From Paludibacter propionicigenes (lineage in GTDB: Bacteria; Bacteroidota; Bacteroidia; Bacteroidales; JAFGXI01), in contig DYMG01000016.1 in assembly GCA_020721655.1 (NCBI GenBank), forward strand, positions 3,298 to 36,899: a stretch of DNA of 33,602 nt. The letters run 5' to 3'. A model generated the notes under the pieces. It saw only the letters and a program-made list of their open reading frames with translations, was not told the origin of the DNA and did not search any database. Positions 1 through 9,750 of the stretch are shown one piece after another. The first letter of the stretch is position 1; each line of letters starts with the position of its first letter. Both the position numbers and the translations under genes were made by a program.

Positions 1-55
1 TAAAAATCTGTGTTATCTGCGTTCCATCAAACATTTAAAAATATAAAAATGAAAA
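1..55. repeat. 55-bp direct repeat, copy 1
   Basis: This stretch is identical over 55 bp to 92-146, with an offset of 91 bp. It contains the words ATCTGTGTTATCTGCGTTCC and ends in ATGAAAA. A related but diverged sequence lies at 9751-9792 (ATCAGTG...ATCTGTGTTCCAT), so it belongs to a dispersed intergenic repeat family. Its ATG at 49 opens only a 26-codon frame that stops at 127-129. Confidence 0.85.
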
Positions 56-91
56 ACATAGGCAAATATAATTCTTCACTGTGTAAATCAG

Positions 92-146
92 TAAAAATCT
101 GTGTTATCTGCGTTCCATCAAACATTTAAAAATATAAAAATGAAAA
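92..146. repeat. 55-bp direct repeat, copy 2 (carries the start codon of the next gene)
   Basis: This is the second copy of the repeat at 1-55. Its last seven bases, ATGAAAA, contain the ATG at 140 that I take as the start of the receiver/ATP-grasp gene. The untranslated leader and first two codons of that gene have therefore been duplicated upstream in tandem. The 36 bp between the copies (56-91) are unique. Confidence 0.85.
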
Positions 147-3139
147 CAACCGACATAAAAAACTTAAACGATTATTTTACAACAAATACATCTTTTGAAT
201 TATTGATGCAAAAACACATTAATAAAATTTTACTAATTTGCTCGAACTACGATGCTTTTATGCTTGAAGAAGACGGCAGAATTGACGAACAAATTTTTAA
301 CGAATACGTTGCCCTAAATCTGCGACACCCTCCATACATTGTTCAAGCTAAAAACATTACCGACGCTTTTAAATTATTGGAAGAAGAACAATTTGAGCTA
401 ATAATTACTATGCTTAATATTGGGAAAGACAGTGCTTTTACTTTAGCAAAAAAAATTAAAACCAAATACAACTCAATTCCAATTGTTGTTCTTACACATT
501 TTTCAAAAGAAGTTTCTATTCAAATTCAAAATGAAGATTTAAGTGCAATAGATTATGTTTTTTCGTGGCTCGGAAATACCGAAATTTTGCTCGCTATTAT
601 TAAACTTATAGAAGATAAAATGAACGCCCAACACGACGTAAACGATGTTGGTGTTCAAACAATATTGCTTGTAGAAGATTCTATACGATTTTATTCGGCA
701 TACCTACCTAATATTTACAAAATAATATTCTCACAATCGGAAAAATTTATGACCGAAGGTGCAAACGCCCACCAGCAAATGGTTAAAATGAGAGGTCGCC
801 CAAAAATTTTATTAGCCACTAATTACGAAGATGCAATAGCTATTTATAAAAAATACAAAGCTAATATGCTTGGCGTAATTTCCGACATAAACTATCCGAA
901 AAACAAAATAAAAGACCCAAAAGCCGGTTTTCTACTTTTCGATTATATTAGAAAACAAGACAAAACAATTCCTTTTTTACTACAATCGTCGGACTTTAAC
1001 AACTCTATAATAGCAAAAAATATTGGTGCCGATTTCATATATAAAAACACATCGAACCTAAACTACGAGCTAAAACAATACTTAATAAGCTCATTAGCAT
1101 TTGGCTCATTCATTTTTAGAAACCCGAACACACAAACCGAAATTTGTGAAGCTAAAAATTTACGCGAATTCCAACACTGTATTGAAAAAATACCCGACAA
1201 TGTTTTAGAATACTATGCAAAAAAACACAGCTTTTCTCGCTGGCTAAACGCTCGTGCACTATTTTCTATTGCTCGAATAATAAAACCCGTAAATATTTCC
1301 GATTTTAAATCGACACAAGAACTTAGAACTTACATTGTTGCTGTTATAAAAGCATACCGAACCACAAAAGGAAAAGGGATTATAGCTAAATTTAACAAAG
1401 AAAATTTCGACGAATTTTTCCTGTTCTCTCGAATAGGAAACGGCTCTATTGGCGGAAAAGCTCGCGGTTTGGCTTTTATCGACAATATTATTAAAAAACA
1501 CAAACTTTTTTCTAAATACCAAAACACAATTATTTCTATCCCACGAACCATTGTTATTAGTACCGAAACTTTCGACGAGTTTATGGAAACCAACAAACTC
1601 TATAATATAGCCTTCAACGATAAATATTCCGACGAAGAAATACTTCAATTTTTTATTAATGCCAAATTACAAGACCACATAATCGACGACATTAAAGCCT
1701 TCATTCAAATGACAAAAAAACCTCTTGCAATAAGAAGTTCGAGTATGCTTGAAGACTCTCATTACCAACCTTTTGCAGGAGTTTACTCAACCTATATGGT
1801 ACCAAATGCCGAAGACAAAAATATTTTCCTAACTCTCGTTAAAAACGCAATAAAAAGCGTTTACGCCTCTGTTTACTTTAAAAACAGCAAAGCCTATATG
1901 AAAACAACATCAAACTCTATTGATGAAGAAAAAATGGGCATAATTATTCAAGAAATTTGTGGCGAAAAACACGATAATTTATACTTCCCAACATTATCGG
2001 GAGTTGCACGCTCTGTTAACTTCTACCCTATTGAACCCGAAAAATATAACGATGGTGTTATAAACATTGCTTTTGGTTTAGGAAAAACTATTGTTGATGG
2101 CGGAACTTCCCTAAGATTTTCACCTAAACACCCTAAAAAAATTATTCAATTCTCATCGGCTAAAGAAACACTCAGAAATTCTCAAAAAGAATTCTTTGCT
2201 CTTACATACAACAACGACTACAAACCTTCTGTTGATGAAGGAGTTAACTTAAACAATCTTAATTTTAGAGAAATTATCGATAAAAATATTCTTAAATTCG
2301 TTTCCTCTACATACGACTATAACGACAACATAATTAGACATACCACAATTCACGAAGGAAAGCGAATTTTAACTTTCAATTACATACTAAACGCCACCGA
2401 ATTTCCACTCCCCGAAATACTTAACGACCTGCTAAAAATATCGCAAAAAGAAATGAATAACCCAGTAGAAATTGAATTTGCTTGTAATTTAACCAACAAT
2501 AATTTGCCTAATGTATTTAATGTACTTCAAATTAGACCTATAGTTGCCACAAACGACTCCGAAAAAATAAATCTAAAAAATACAGATTACACAAAATCGC
2601 TAATATATTCCAATAAAGCATTAGGAAACGGCAAAATAGAAAACACAAAACACATTGTTTATGTAAAACCATCAAAATTCGATGCTTCTAAAAGCAATTT
2701 ATTAGTCGAATTAATTGAAAAAATAAACAACGACTTTATATCTAAAAAAATAAATTACGCCCTTATTGGACCGGGTAGATGGGGTTCTAGCGACCCTTGG
2801 TTAGGAATTCCTGTAAAATGGGCACAAATATCAAACGCAAGTTTAATTATCGAATCTGGCTTAGAAAATTTTAGAGTAGACCCAAGTCAAGGAACTCATT
2901 TTTTTCAAAATTTAACTTCATTTAGAGTAGGCTATTTTACAATTAACAATTACTTGAATGATGGCTACATCGATTTTAATTTCTTAGATGCAAAACCTGC
3001 TTATTTTGAAAATGAATACATAAAAATTGTGGAATTTGACGATAATATAAACATTTTAATAGACGGTAAACATAATATTGGAGTAGTAAAATACCCTATA
3101 AATAACATTCAAAAAAAACAAACTTTTTTCGAAGAATAA
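140..3139 (+). CDS. Double receiver-domain protein with PPDK/PEP-synthase-type ATP-grasp domain
   Basis: The protein has 999 residues from ATG 140. An in-frame GTG at 101 would add 13 residues but lies inside the upstream repeat, so I prefer 140. Residues about 29-160 form a receiver-like fold whose acceptor Asp position reads LIITML, so it looks degenerate. Residues about 175-325 form a second receiver with the acidic pair (VED), acceptor D249 (VISDIN), SS and a conserved Lys (IYK). From about 420 there is a PPDK N-terminal (ATP-grasp) domain, with GGKARG, IPRTIVIS, LAIRSSSMLEDS and FAGVYSTY; a conserved C-terminal part contains GPGRWGSSDPW. The phospho-His swivel motif (GGMTSH) and the PEP/pyruvate barrel seen in the true PPDK at 6838 are missing. 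It may thus bind or transfer phosphate from ATP under phospho-signal control without making PEP. Such proteins are often annotated as PEP synthase in Bacteroidota; the true substrate is unknown to me. Confidence 0.8.
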   Translation: MKTTDIKNLNDYFTTNTSFELLMQKHINKILLICSNYDAFMLEEDGRIDEQIFNEYVALNLRHPPYIVQAKNITDAFKLLEEEQFELIITMLNIGKDSAFTLAKKIKTKYNSIPIVVLTHFSKEVSIQIQNEDLSAIDYVFSWLGNTEILLAIIKLIEDKMNAQHDVNDVGVQTILLVEDSIRFYSAYLPNIYKIIFSQSEKFMTEGANAHQQMVKMRGRPKILLATNYEDAIAIYKKYKANMLGVISDINYPKNKIKDPKAGFLLFDYIRKQDKTIPFLLQSSDFNNSIIAKNIGADFIYKNTSNLNYELKQYLISSLAFGSFIFRNPNTQTEICEAKNLREFQHCIEKIPDNVLEYYAKKHSFSRWLNARALFSIARIIKPVNISDFKSTQELRTYIVAVIKAYRTTKGKGIIAKFNKENFDEFFLFSRIGNGSIGGKARGLAFIDNIIKKHKLFSKYQNTIISIPRTIVISTETFDEFMETNKLYNIAFNDKYSDEEILQFFINAKLQDHIIDDIKAFIQMTKKPLAIRSSSMLEDSHYQPFAGVYSTYMVPNAEDKNIFLTLVKNAIKSVYASVYFKNSKAYMKTTSNSIDEEKMGIIIQEICGEKHDNLYFPTLSGVARSVNFYPIEPEKYNDGVINIAFGLGKTIVDGGTSLRFSPKHPKKIIQFSSAKETLRNSQKEFFALTYNNDYKPSVDEGVNLNNLNFREIIDKNILKFVSSTYDYNDNIIRHTTIHEGKRILTFNYILNATEFPLPEILNDLLKISQKEMNNPVEIEFACNLTNNNLPNVFNVLQIRPIVATNDSEKINLKNTDYTKSLIYSNKALGNGKIENTKHIVYVKPSKFDASKSNLLVELIEKINNDFISKKINYALIGPGRWGSSDPWLGIPVKWAQISNASLIIESGLENFRVDPSQGTHFFQNLTSFRVGYFTINNYLNDGYIDFNFLDAKPAYFENEYIKIVEFDDNINILIDGKHNIGVVKYPINNIQKKQTFFEE

Positions 3140-3195
3140 TTTTTTGCATTTAAACTTTTTAAACAATAATTAGTCTAACCCGCAAAATTTGTATA

Positions 3196-5676
3196 ATGAC
3201 AAAAAAATCAATATTTTTATTAGTATTTATTATAGCAATAAATTCTTTTTCACAAGAAAAAAACCAACAGAACAAACAAAACAGCGAACGCCCTGCAATA
3301 GCAACAATTTCGGGAAAAGTTATAGATAAAGCAAATAATGAACCAGTAGAATTTGCAACCATTTCGGTAATATCAAAAAAAGAAAATAAAACTGTTAATG
3401 GATGCATAACTTCAAAAAATGGTGTTTTTGAAATTACTAAAGTAAAATTCGGAATGTACAAAATAGTTGTAAGTTTTATCGGTTATTCCGACATAACCAT
3501 CGACAATATAAAACTAACTCCTGACAAAACAAATATTAACCTCGGAAAAATTGAACTGGAAAATAGTGCACAAACACTTAAAAGCATTGATGTTGTTGCC
3601 GAAAAAAATGTTTACGTTAGCAAAATAGACAAAAAAGTTTATAATGTCGATAAAAATATTGCCAGCGAAAGCTCTTCGTTGTTAGAAACAATGCAAAATA
3701 TACCATCGGTAAATGTTGACCAAGACGGAAATGTTAGCCTAAGAGGAAACCCCAATGTGAAAGTTCTAATTGATGGTCGCCCATCGTCAATAATGGGAAC
3801 AGACCTTCCTACAATTTTACAACAATTTCCAGCAAACTCAGTCGAAGAAATTGAAATTATTACAAACCCATCGGCAAAATACGACCCCGACGGAATGGCT
3901 GGTATAATAAATATTAAACTTAAAAAACAAAGCATTAAAGGTACAAACGGCTCGGTAATGCTTGCAGGTGCAACAAATAGCGAATACAACGGCTCGGTTA
4001 CTCTAAACCACCAACAAGGAAAATTTAATGTTTTTGGAACATACAGCTACCGACACGGAAACAGCGAATTTTCAAAATTCTCTACTCGTAAAAATATTTT
4101 AACCGACACAACTTACTATTTAAAAGATTTCAAAATTGGCAATAAACTATCAAATTCTCAAATGATTAACGGCGGGTTAGATTTCTATATATCAGAAAAA
4201 TCGACAATATCATATACCGGAGGATACAGTTTTAGTAACGGAAATGGAACCGAAAATATGGAATACGATTATATTACTCAAGATGCCATAATAAACTCTA
4301 TAACAACCAGAAATAGTATTGAAACTTCAAAAAGAGGTAGTTTAGATAACTCATTATTATTTTCACAAAAATTTGGAAACCCTGGTCAAGAATTAACCGC
4401 AAACTTCACTTATGCAACATCTTTTCACAACGATTATGGTACTTATTCGCAAAACCTTTACGATGGAAATTACTCATTAGTAAGCGATACAACTTACAAA
4501 CAATACGACCAATCTGAAGACAAACACCAAAACTACATTTTACAAACCGATTACACTCACCCTTTTGGCAAAAATTCTAAATTAGAAACCGGCTTTAAAT
4601 CGGAAATGCAAAATATGTATAACGAATACATGTTACAAAATTCTGATTATCAGACAAATAATTTTATTACAGATTCAACATCAATAAACAATTTCAACTA
4701 CATTCAAAAAATACACGGAGTTTACGGCATTTTATCGGGCAACATTAGCAAACTTAGCTTGCAAGGCGGTTTACGATACGAATATGCCGAAACAAATTTC
4801 GACATAGCAAAAACAACCGAAAATTACAAAAATACTTACCAAAGTTTCTTTCCAAGCTTACATTTATCTTACGCAATTAACGATTTAAGCGAATACCAAC
4901 TAAGTTATAGCCGCAGAATTAACCGCCCATCGGTACACTCATTAAACCCATTTACCGATGCATCAGACCCCGAAAACATTAGAATTGGAAACCCTTATCT
5001 ACAACCAGAATACATTAACTCTTTCGATTTGGGATACTCTAAACGTTTTGAAAAAATATCAATAATTTCATCAATATATTACAAAATGATAAATGGAGTA
5101 ATTAAACGATACAAACAAGTTAATGCAGACGGAAACTCAATTATGACATTTATTAATTTAGACTCGGGAACCGACTATGGCGTTGAACTTGTTTTAGATT
5201 TAAAATACATAAAATGGCTCAGAATAAACGCAAGCGGAAACTTTTACCGAACAATTATTGAAGGCTCATCTAGCAATAATGACTTAAGCAACGATGCCTA
5301 CGGAATATCAACAAAAATAATGTTAGATGGCAAATTACCTTCAAAAATTAGTGCTCAACTATCGGCTGCATACAACACTCCTGAAACAATACCTCAAGGA
5401 ACCAAAGAATCTATGTTTTGGGCAGATTTTTCAATAAAAAAAGTAATTCTTAACGATAAAGGTAGCATAAGCCTTAGCCTTTCAGATATTTTTAACACAA
5501 GAAAATATCACATTATGCTTTCCGACTATAATTTTGAACAAGATGTACAATTTAAGCACGTATCTCGCATTTTAAAAATCTCTTTTAACTATAAATTTGG
5601 AAAAACACTTAACAACCAAAAACCTAAAAAAGAAAAACGACCCAACAACGGAGGTAACGAAGATATTGAAATGTAA
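3196..5676 (+). CDS. TonB-dependent outer-membrane receptor family protein (carboxypeptidase-regulatory N-domain)
   Basis: The protein has 826 residues. It starts with a Sec signal peptide (KKSIFLLVFIIAINSFSQ). Residues about 37-115 are a carboxypeptidase-regulatory-like (CNA-B type) beta domain containing ISGKVIDKANNEPVEFATI. A plug domain follows at about 130-235, with LLETMQNIPSV, VSLRGNPNVKVLIDGRP and SAKYDPDGMAGIINI. A long beta-barrel of alternating aromatic strands completes it, of the outer membrane beta-barrel 3 type. The C-terminus ends in a charged tail (KKEKRPNNGGNEDIEM) rather than an aromatic residue. There is no SusD-like partner next to it, so it is not a classical SusCD glycan system; the ligand cannot be told from the sequence. 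The gene lies 56 bp behind the ATP-grasp gene, possibly in one transcript. Confidence 0.85.
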   Translation: MTKKSIFLLVFIIAINSFSQEKNQQNKQNSERPAIATISGKVIDKANNEPVEFATISVISKKENKTVNGCITSKNGVFEITKVKFGMYKIVVSFIGYSDITIDNIKLTPDKTNINLGKIELENSAQTLKSIDVVAEKNVYVSKIDKKVYNVDKNIASESSSLLETMQNIPSVNVDQDGNVSLRGNPNVKVLIDGRPSSIMGTDLPTILQQFPANSVEEIEIITNPSAKYDPDGMAGIINIKLKKQSIKGTNGSVMLAGATNSEYNGSVTLNHQQGKFNVFGTYSYRHGNSEFSKFSTRKNILTDTTYYLKDFKIGNKLSNSQMINGGLDFYISEKSTISYTGGYSFSNGNGTENMEYDYITQDAIINSITTRNSIETSKRGSLDNSLLFSQKFGNPGQELTANFTYATSFHNDYGTYSQNLYDGNYSLVSDTTYKQYDQSEDKHQNYILQTDYTHPFGKNSKLETGFKSEMQNMYNEYMLQNSDYQTNNFITDSTSINNFNYIQKIHGVYGILSGNISKLSLQGGLRYEYAETNFDIAKTTENYKNTYQSFFPSLHLSYAINDLSEYQLSYSRRINRPSVHSLNPFTDASDPENIRIGNPYLQPEYINSFDLGYSKRFEKISIISSIYYKMINGVIKRYKQVNADGNSIMTFINLDSGTDYGVELVLDLKYIKWLRINASGNFYRTIIEGSSSNNDLSNDAYGISTKIMLDGKLPSKISAQLSAAYNTPETIPQGTKESMFWADFSIKKVILNDKGSISLSLSDIFNTRKYHIMLSDYNFEQDVQFKHVSRILKISFNYKFGKTLNNQKPKKEKRPNNGGNEDIEM

Positions 5677-5707
5677 AACTTATTTAAAAAACTTTAAAAA
5701 TTTTAAG

Positions 5708-5715
5708 TAACTTTG
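5708..5715 (+). promoter_or_regulatory. Probable Bacteroidota -7 box (TAACTTTG) for the first Fic gene
   Basis: The octamer fits TAnnTTTG, the -7 element of Bacteroidota housekeeping promoters. I see no convincing TTTG -33 box 19-21 bp upstream. Transcription would start near 5721, about 80 nt before the Fic ATG at 5800. Confidence 0.35.
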
Positions 5716-5799
5716 TTAATATTATAAAACGTTTATTGTAAAAAATACGATTTCGACTTCGTTTTATTTGACTTTAAAAAAAACTTAAATTTTAATAAT

Positions 5800-6585
5800 A
5801 TGTGGGGTGCATTAGATAAATTAAATAAAGAATACAAAAACCTCAATTTGCAAGATGTGATTAACTATGATAAATTTTGTATAATTTCAATAGTGTGGCA
5901 TTCTACAAAAATTGAAGGCTGTTCGCTAACCGAAACCGATACAAAAGTTTTATTAGAAAATGATATTACAGCAGCAGGCAAACCCCTTAAAGACCATTTA
6001 ATGATTAAAGACCATTTTACTGCATTTCAATTTATTAAAGACCAAGCCAAAAAAAAACGCAAATTATCTGTTAAATTTATCCAAGAAATAGGCGAATTTG
6101 TAATGAAAAATACAGGTAGTTTTACAAGCACAATATTAGGTAATTTTGATACATCAAAAGGCGATTTACGTCTTGCACAAGTGTACGTCGATAAAAAATA
6201 TTTCCCTGATTATAAACAAGTTCCTAACTTATTAGAACAATTATGTAAATCGGTAAACGAGAAAATTGATACTGTAAAAAATGAAGAAATATTGAAACTT
6301 GCCGCAGATATTCATTATAATTTCGTAAACATCCATCCATTTGGCGACGGAAACGGAAGAACATCGAGATTATTAATGAATTACATACAATTATATCACA
6401 ACGAACCATTAATAAAAATTTTCACAGAAGATAGAACTAAATACATTGACACACTAAACGAAACTGAAGAAAAAGAAAATTTGGAAATATTTCGCGAATT
6501 TATTGGAAAACAACAAACTAAATTTTTAAAAACAGAAATTGAAAAACATAAAAAACTAAACAAAGACTTTACTTTAATGTTCTAA
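5800..6585 (+). CDS. Fic family protein, predicted active AMP-transferase with N-terminal inhibitory motif
   Basis: The protein has 261 residues. The Fic active-site loop is complete: HPFGDGNGRTSR at residues 179-190 matches HxFx(D/E)GN(G/K)RxxR. Fic proteins with this loop usually transfer AMP from ATP to a hydroxyl side chain of a target protein. An N-terminal inhibitory motif (S/T)xxxE(G/N) is present as S35-TKI-E39-G40, so the enzyme should carry its own autoinhibitory helix (class II Fic) and need no separate antitoxin. No extra DNA-binding or membrane domain is visible. It stands alone: 123 bp separate it from the receptor gene and 252 bp from ppdK, both on the same strand. The target is unknown. 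Confidence 0.9.
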   Translation: MWGALDKLNKEYKNLNLQDVINYDKFCIISIVWHSTKIEGCSLTETDTKVLLENDITAAGKPLKDHLMIKDHFTAFQFIKDQAKKKRKLSVKFIQEIGEFVMKNTGSFTSTILGNFDTSKGDLRLAQVYVDKKYFPDYKQVPNLLEQLCKSVNEKIDTVKNEEILKLAADIHYNFVNIHPFGDGNGRTSRLLMNYIQLYHNEPLIKIFTEDRTKYIDTLNETEEKENLEIFREFIGKQQTKFLKTEIEKHKKLNKDFTLMF

Positions 6586-6837
6586 TCTACTTTTAACCCA
6601 ATATTAAGTTAGATGGAATTGAGCAATAGAAGATTTACAAAATAGAACTATTACTTTTATAAGCAAGCAGACTTAGATTTTGTTTTAAGCGTTTTACAAA
6701 GCCTTGAATTACAAAATTTTAACAGTTCCAACATTTTTTAATGCCAAATTGGGCTAAACTATTCTATTTTCCAAAATTATTTTAATACCTTTACTCCAAA
6801 TTTCGTTTTTGAAAAATAACATATAAAAAAATAATTT

Positions 6838-9549
6838 ATGTCAGTAAAAAGAGTTTACAATTTTGGAGACAAAAAAGCTGAAGGCGACGCTAAAATGAAA
6901 AACCTCCTTGGCGGAAAAGGAGCTAATTTAGCAGAAATGAGTTTAATTGGAGTTGCAGTTCCTCCGGGATTTACAATAACAACAGAAGTTTGTACCGAAT
7001 ACAACACAATTGGAAAAGACAAAACAGTAGAACTAATGAAATCCGAAGTTGAACAAGGAATTAAAAACCTTGAAACAATTCTTGGAACATCGTTCGGCGA
7101 CAAAAACAACCCACTTTTAGTATCAGTTCGTTCTGGAGCAAGAGTTTCAATGCCCGGAATGATGGACACAGTTCTTAACCTCGGACTTAACGACGACGCA
7201 GTTGTTGGAATAGCAAAAAAATCGGGCAACGAACGTTTCGCTTGGGATAGCTACCGTCGATTTGTTCAAATGTATGGCGATGTTGTTTTAGGTATGAAAC
7301 CTGAAAGCAAAGAAGACATTGACCCTTTCGAAGAAATAATGGAAAAACTAAAAGAAGAACGAGGAATTAAATTAGATACCGAATTTTCTGTAGACGATTT
7401 AAAACAACTCGTAATTCGATTTAAAGCCGCTGTAACAAAAAAAACCGGACACTCATTCCCCGACAACCCTTGGGAACAACTTTGGGGTGCAATTATGGCT
7501 GTTTTTGATAGCTGGATGACACACCGTGCCGTTTATTACCGACAAATGAATAAAATTCCAGAAGAATGGGGAACAGCAGTAAACGTACAAGCAATGGTTT
7601 ACGGTAACATGGGACTAAACTCTGGTACTGGTGTTGCTTTTACTCGCGATGCAGGTACTGGCGAAGACATATTTAACGGAGAATATTTAATAGACGCTCA
7701 AGGCGAAGACGTTGTTGCCGGAGTTCGTACACCTCAACAAATTAGCTTAGAAGGCTCAAAAAGATGGGCAACTCTTGCTGGAGTATCTGAACAAGAAAGA
7801 GCAGAAAAATTCCCTTCTTTAGAAGAAGCAATGCCATCAATTTACAAAGAATTAAACGAAATTCAACAAAAATTAGAAGACCACTATAACGATATGCAAG
7901 ACATAGAATTTACAATTCAAGATGGTAAACTATGGATGCTTCAAACAAGAAACGGAAAAAGAACAGGTGCTGCAATGGTTAGAATTGCTATGGAAATGCT
8001 TAACCAAGGCAAAATTGACGAAAAACAAGCAATTATGCGCGTTGAACCTGCAAAACTCGATGAACTTCTACACCCAGTTTTTAACAAATCGGCAATAGCT
8101 TCTGCAAACGTTATGACTAAAGGCTTACCTGCATCTCCAGGTGCCGCTACAGGTCAACTTGTATTTTTTGCCGACGAAGCAAACAAATTCCCTAACTCAA
8201 TTCTTGCTCGTATAGAAACATCGCCCGAAGACTTAGAAGGAATGAACATTGCAAACGGAATTTTAACTGCACGTGGTGGTATGACTTCTCACGCTGCCGT
8301 TGTTGCCAGAGGAATGGGTAAATGCTGTATTTCCGGTGCCGGCGAAATTAAAATTGATTATAAAACCCGAACACTAAAAATTGGAAACAACACTCTTAAA
8401 GAAGGAGACTGGGTTTCATTAAACGGCTCTACAGGCGAACTTTACGAAGGAAAAATTGGAACAATTAACCCTGAATTAAGTGGAAATTTCGGAAAACTTA
8501 TGGAACTTGCCGACAAATACTCAAGAATGTACGTTCGCACAAACGCCGACACACCTCAAGATAGTAAAGTAGCTCGTAATTTTGGTGCAAAAGGTATTGG
8601 TCTTTGCCGTACCGAACACATGTTTTTTGAAGGCGAAAAAATAGTTGCTATGCGAGAAATGATTCTTGCCGAAGACCTTAAAGGCAGAGAAAAAGCTCTT
8701 GAAAAACTACTTCCTATTCAACAAAAAGATTTTGAAGGAATTTTTGAAGCAATGCACGACCTACCTGTTACAGTTCGTTTGTTAGATCCTCCTCTTCACG
8801 AATTTGTCCCGCACGACGAAAAAGGTCAACAAGAAATGGCTACAATTATGAACGTTTCTGTTAGCGTTATTAAACAAAAAGTTGAAGATTTATCGGAATT
8901 TAACCCAATGTTAGGACATCGTGGCTGCCGTTTAGGTAACACATATCCCGAAATTACAATAATGCAAACAAAAGCTATTATTGGTGCTGCTTTAAATCTA
9001 AAGCAAAAAGGTGTTAACGCAATTCCTGAAATAATGATTCCTTTAACAGGAACATTAGCCGAAATGAAAATGCAAGAAAAAATTGTTAGAGATACAATTG
9101 CCCAAATATTTGAAGAACGTGGCGACTCAATTAAGCACTTAGTTGGAACTATGATTGAAATTCCTCGTGCAGCATTAACCGCAAACGAAATTGCCGAATC
9201 GGCAGAATTTTTCTCTTTTGGTACAAACGACCTTACTCAAATGACTTTTGGATATTCTCGCGACGATGCCGGTAAATTTTTACCTATTTACATAAAAAAA
9301 GGAATTCTAAAGCACGACCCTTTCGAAGTTCTAGATCAAGAAGGTGTAGGACAGTTAGTTAAAATGGCTGTAGAACGCGGACGACAAACTCGCCCAAATA
9401 TTAAACTTGGAATTTGTGGCGAACACGGCGGCGAACCCAGCTCTGTTGAATTTTGCCACAGAACTGGTTTAGATTATGTTTCTTGCTCACCATTCCGTGT
9501 TCCTATTGCTCGTTTAGCAGCTGCTCAAGCTACTATTAGAGAAATGTAA
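6838..9549 (+). CDS. ppdK: Pyruvate, phosphate dikinase
   Basis: The protein has 903 residues, the usual length for PPDK. It interconverts pyruvate + ATP + Pi with PEP + AMP + PPi, a cytosolic reaction used for gluconeogenesis or PPi-linked glycolysis. The ATP-grasp domain starts with LLGGKGANLAEM and contains VSVRSGARVSMPGMMDTVLN. The phospho-histidine swivel domain carries GGMTSHAAVVARGMGKC with catalytic H485. The C-terminal PEP/pyruvate barrel ends with GICGEHGG, whose C860 is the catalytic acid/base cysteine, followed by SPFRVPIARLA. All three domains are intact. I chose ATG 6838 because the family N-terminus (VKRVYNFGD) follows at once. A strong terminator follows 20 bp after the stop. 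It is a complete enzyme, unlike the ATP-grasp protein at 140-3139. Confidence 0.97.
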   Translation: MSVKRVYNFGDKKAEGDAKMKNLLGGKGANLAEMSLIGVAVPPGFTITTEVCTEYNTIGKDKTVELMKSEVEQGIKNLETILGTSFGDKNNPLLVSVRSGARVSMPGMMDTVLNLGLNDDAVVGIAKKSGNERFAWDSYRRFVQMYGDVVLGMKPESKEDIDPFEEIMEKLKEERGIKLDTEFSVDDLKQLVIRFKAAVTKKTGHSFPDNPWEQLWGAIMAVFDSWMTHRAVYYRQMNKIPEEWGTAVNVQAMVYGNMGLNSGTGVAFTRDAGTGEDIFNGEYLIDAQGEDVVAGVRTPQQISLEGSKRWATLAGVSEQERAEKFPSLEEAMPSIYKELNEIQQKLEDHYNDMQDIEFTIQDGKLWMLQTRNGKRTGAAMVRIAMEMLNQGKIDEKQAIMRVEPAKLDELLHPVFNKSAIASANVMTKGLPASPGAATGQLVFFADEANKFPNSILARIETSPEDLEGMNIANGILTARGGMTSHAAVVARGMGKCCISGAGEIKIDYKTRTLKIGNNTLKEGDWVSLNGSTGELYEGKIGTINPELSGNFGKLMELADKYSRMYVRTNADTPQDSKVARNFGAKGIGLCRTEHMFFEGEKIVAMREMILAEDLKGREKALEKLLPIQQKDFEGIFEAMHDLPVTVRLLDPPLHEFVPHDEKGQQEMATIMNVSVSVIKQKVEDLSEFNPMLGHRGCRLGNTYPEITIMQTKAIIGAALNLKQKGVNAIPEIMIPLTGTLAEMKMQEKIVRDTIAQIFEERGDSIKHLVGTMIEIPRAALTANEIAESAEFFSFGTNDLTQMTFGYSRDDAGKFLPIYIKKGILKHDPFEVLDQEGVGQLVKMAVERGRQTRPNIKLGICGEHGGEPSSVEFCHRTGLDYVSCSPFRVPIARLAAAQATIREM

Positions 9550-9568
9550 AACACTAATTTATAAAATT

Positions 9569-9610
9569 AAATAGGCTGTCTAAAAATTAAAGACAGCCTA
9601 TTTTTTTTTA
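9569..9610 (+). terminator. Rho-independent terminator of ppdK
   Basis: A perfect 11-bp stem (ATAGGCTGTCT at 9571-9581 with AGACAGCCTAT at 9591-9601) encloses a 9-nt loop. Flanking A/T pairs extend it, and a run of nine T follows from 9601. It lies 20 bp behind the ppdK stop. Confidence 0.9.
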
Positions 9611-9750
9611 AGATTACCTTATACTAAATACAAATAATACCGATTACATATCTTACCTAGTACAATTCCTATTGGATTATTACAGATATGATTTCGATAT
9701 AAATTACTGATTAATAAAACACTGATAAAACAGGTTAACAAAGATAAAAA

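Noticed and set aside
49-129. 26-codon frame from the first repeat copy
   Set aside because: It exists only because the repeat contains an ATG; the translation is just the repeat and spacer sequence. It is mentioned as a possible leader but not called as a gene.
140-3139. Phosphoenolpyruvate synthase
   Set aside because: Neither the phospho-His swivel motif nor the PEP/pyruvate barrel is present, although the ATP-grasp part is related.
3196-5676. SusC-type glycan importer
   Set aside because: There is no SusD partner or glycan enzymes nearby, and the barrel type fits the general TonB-receptor/outer-membrane beta-barrel family.
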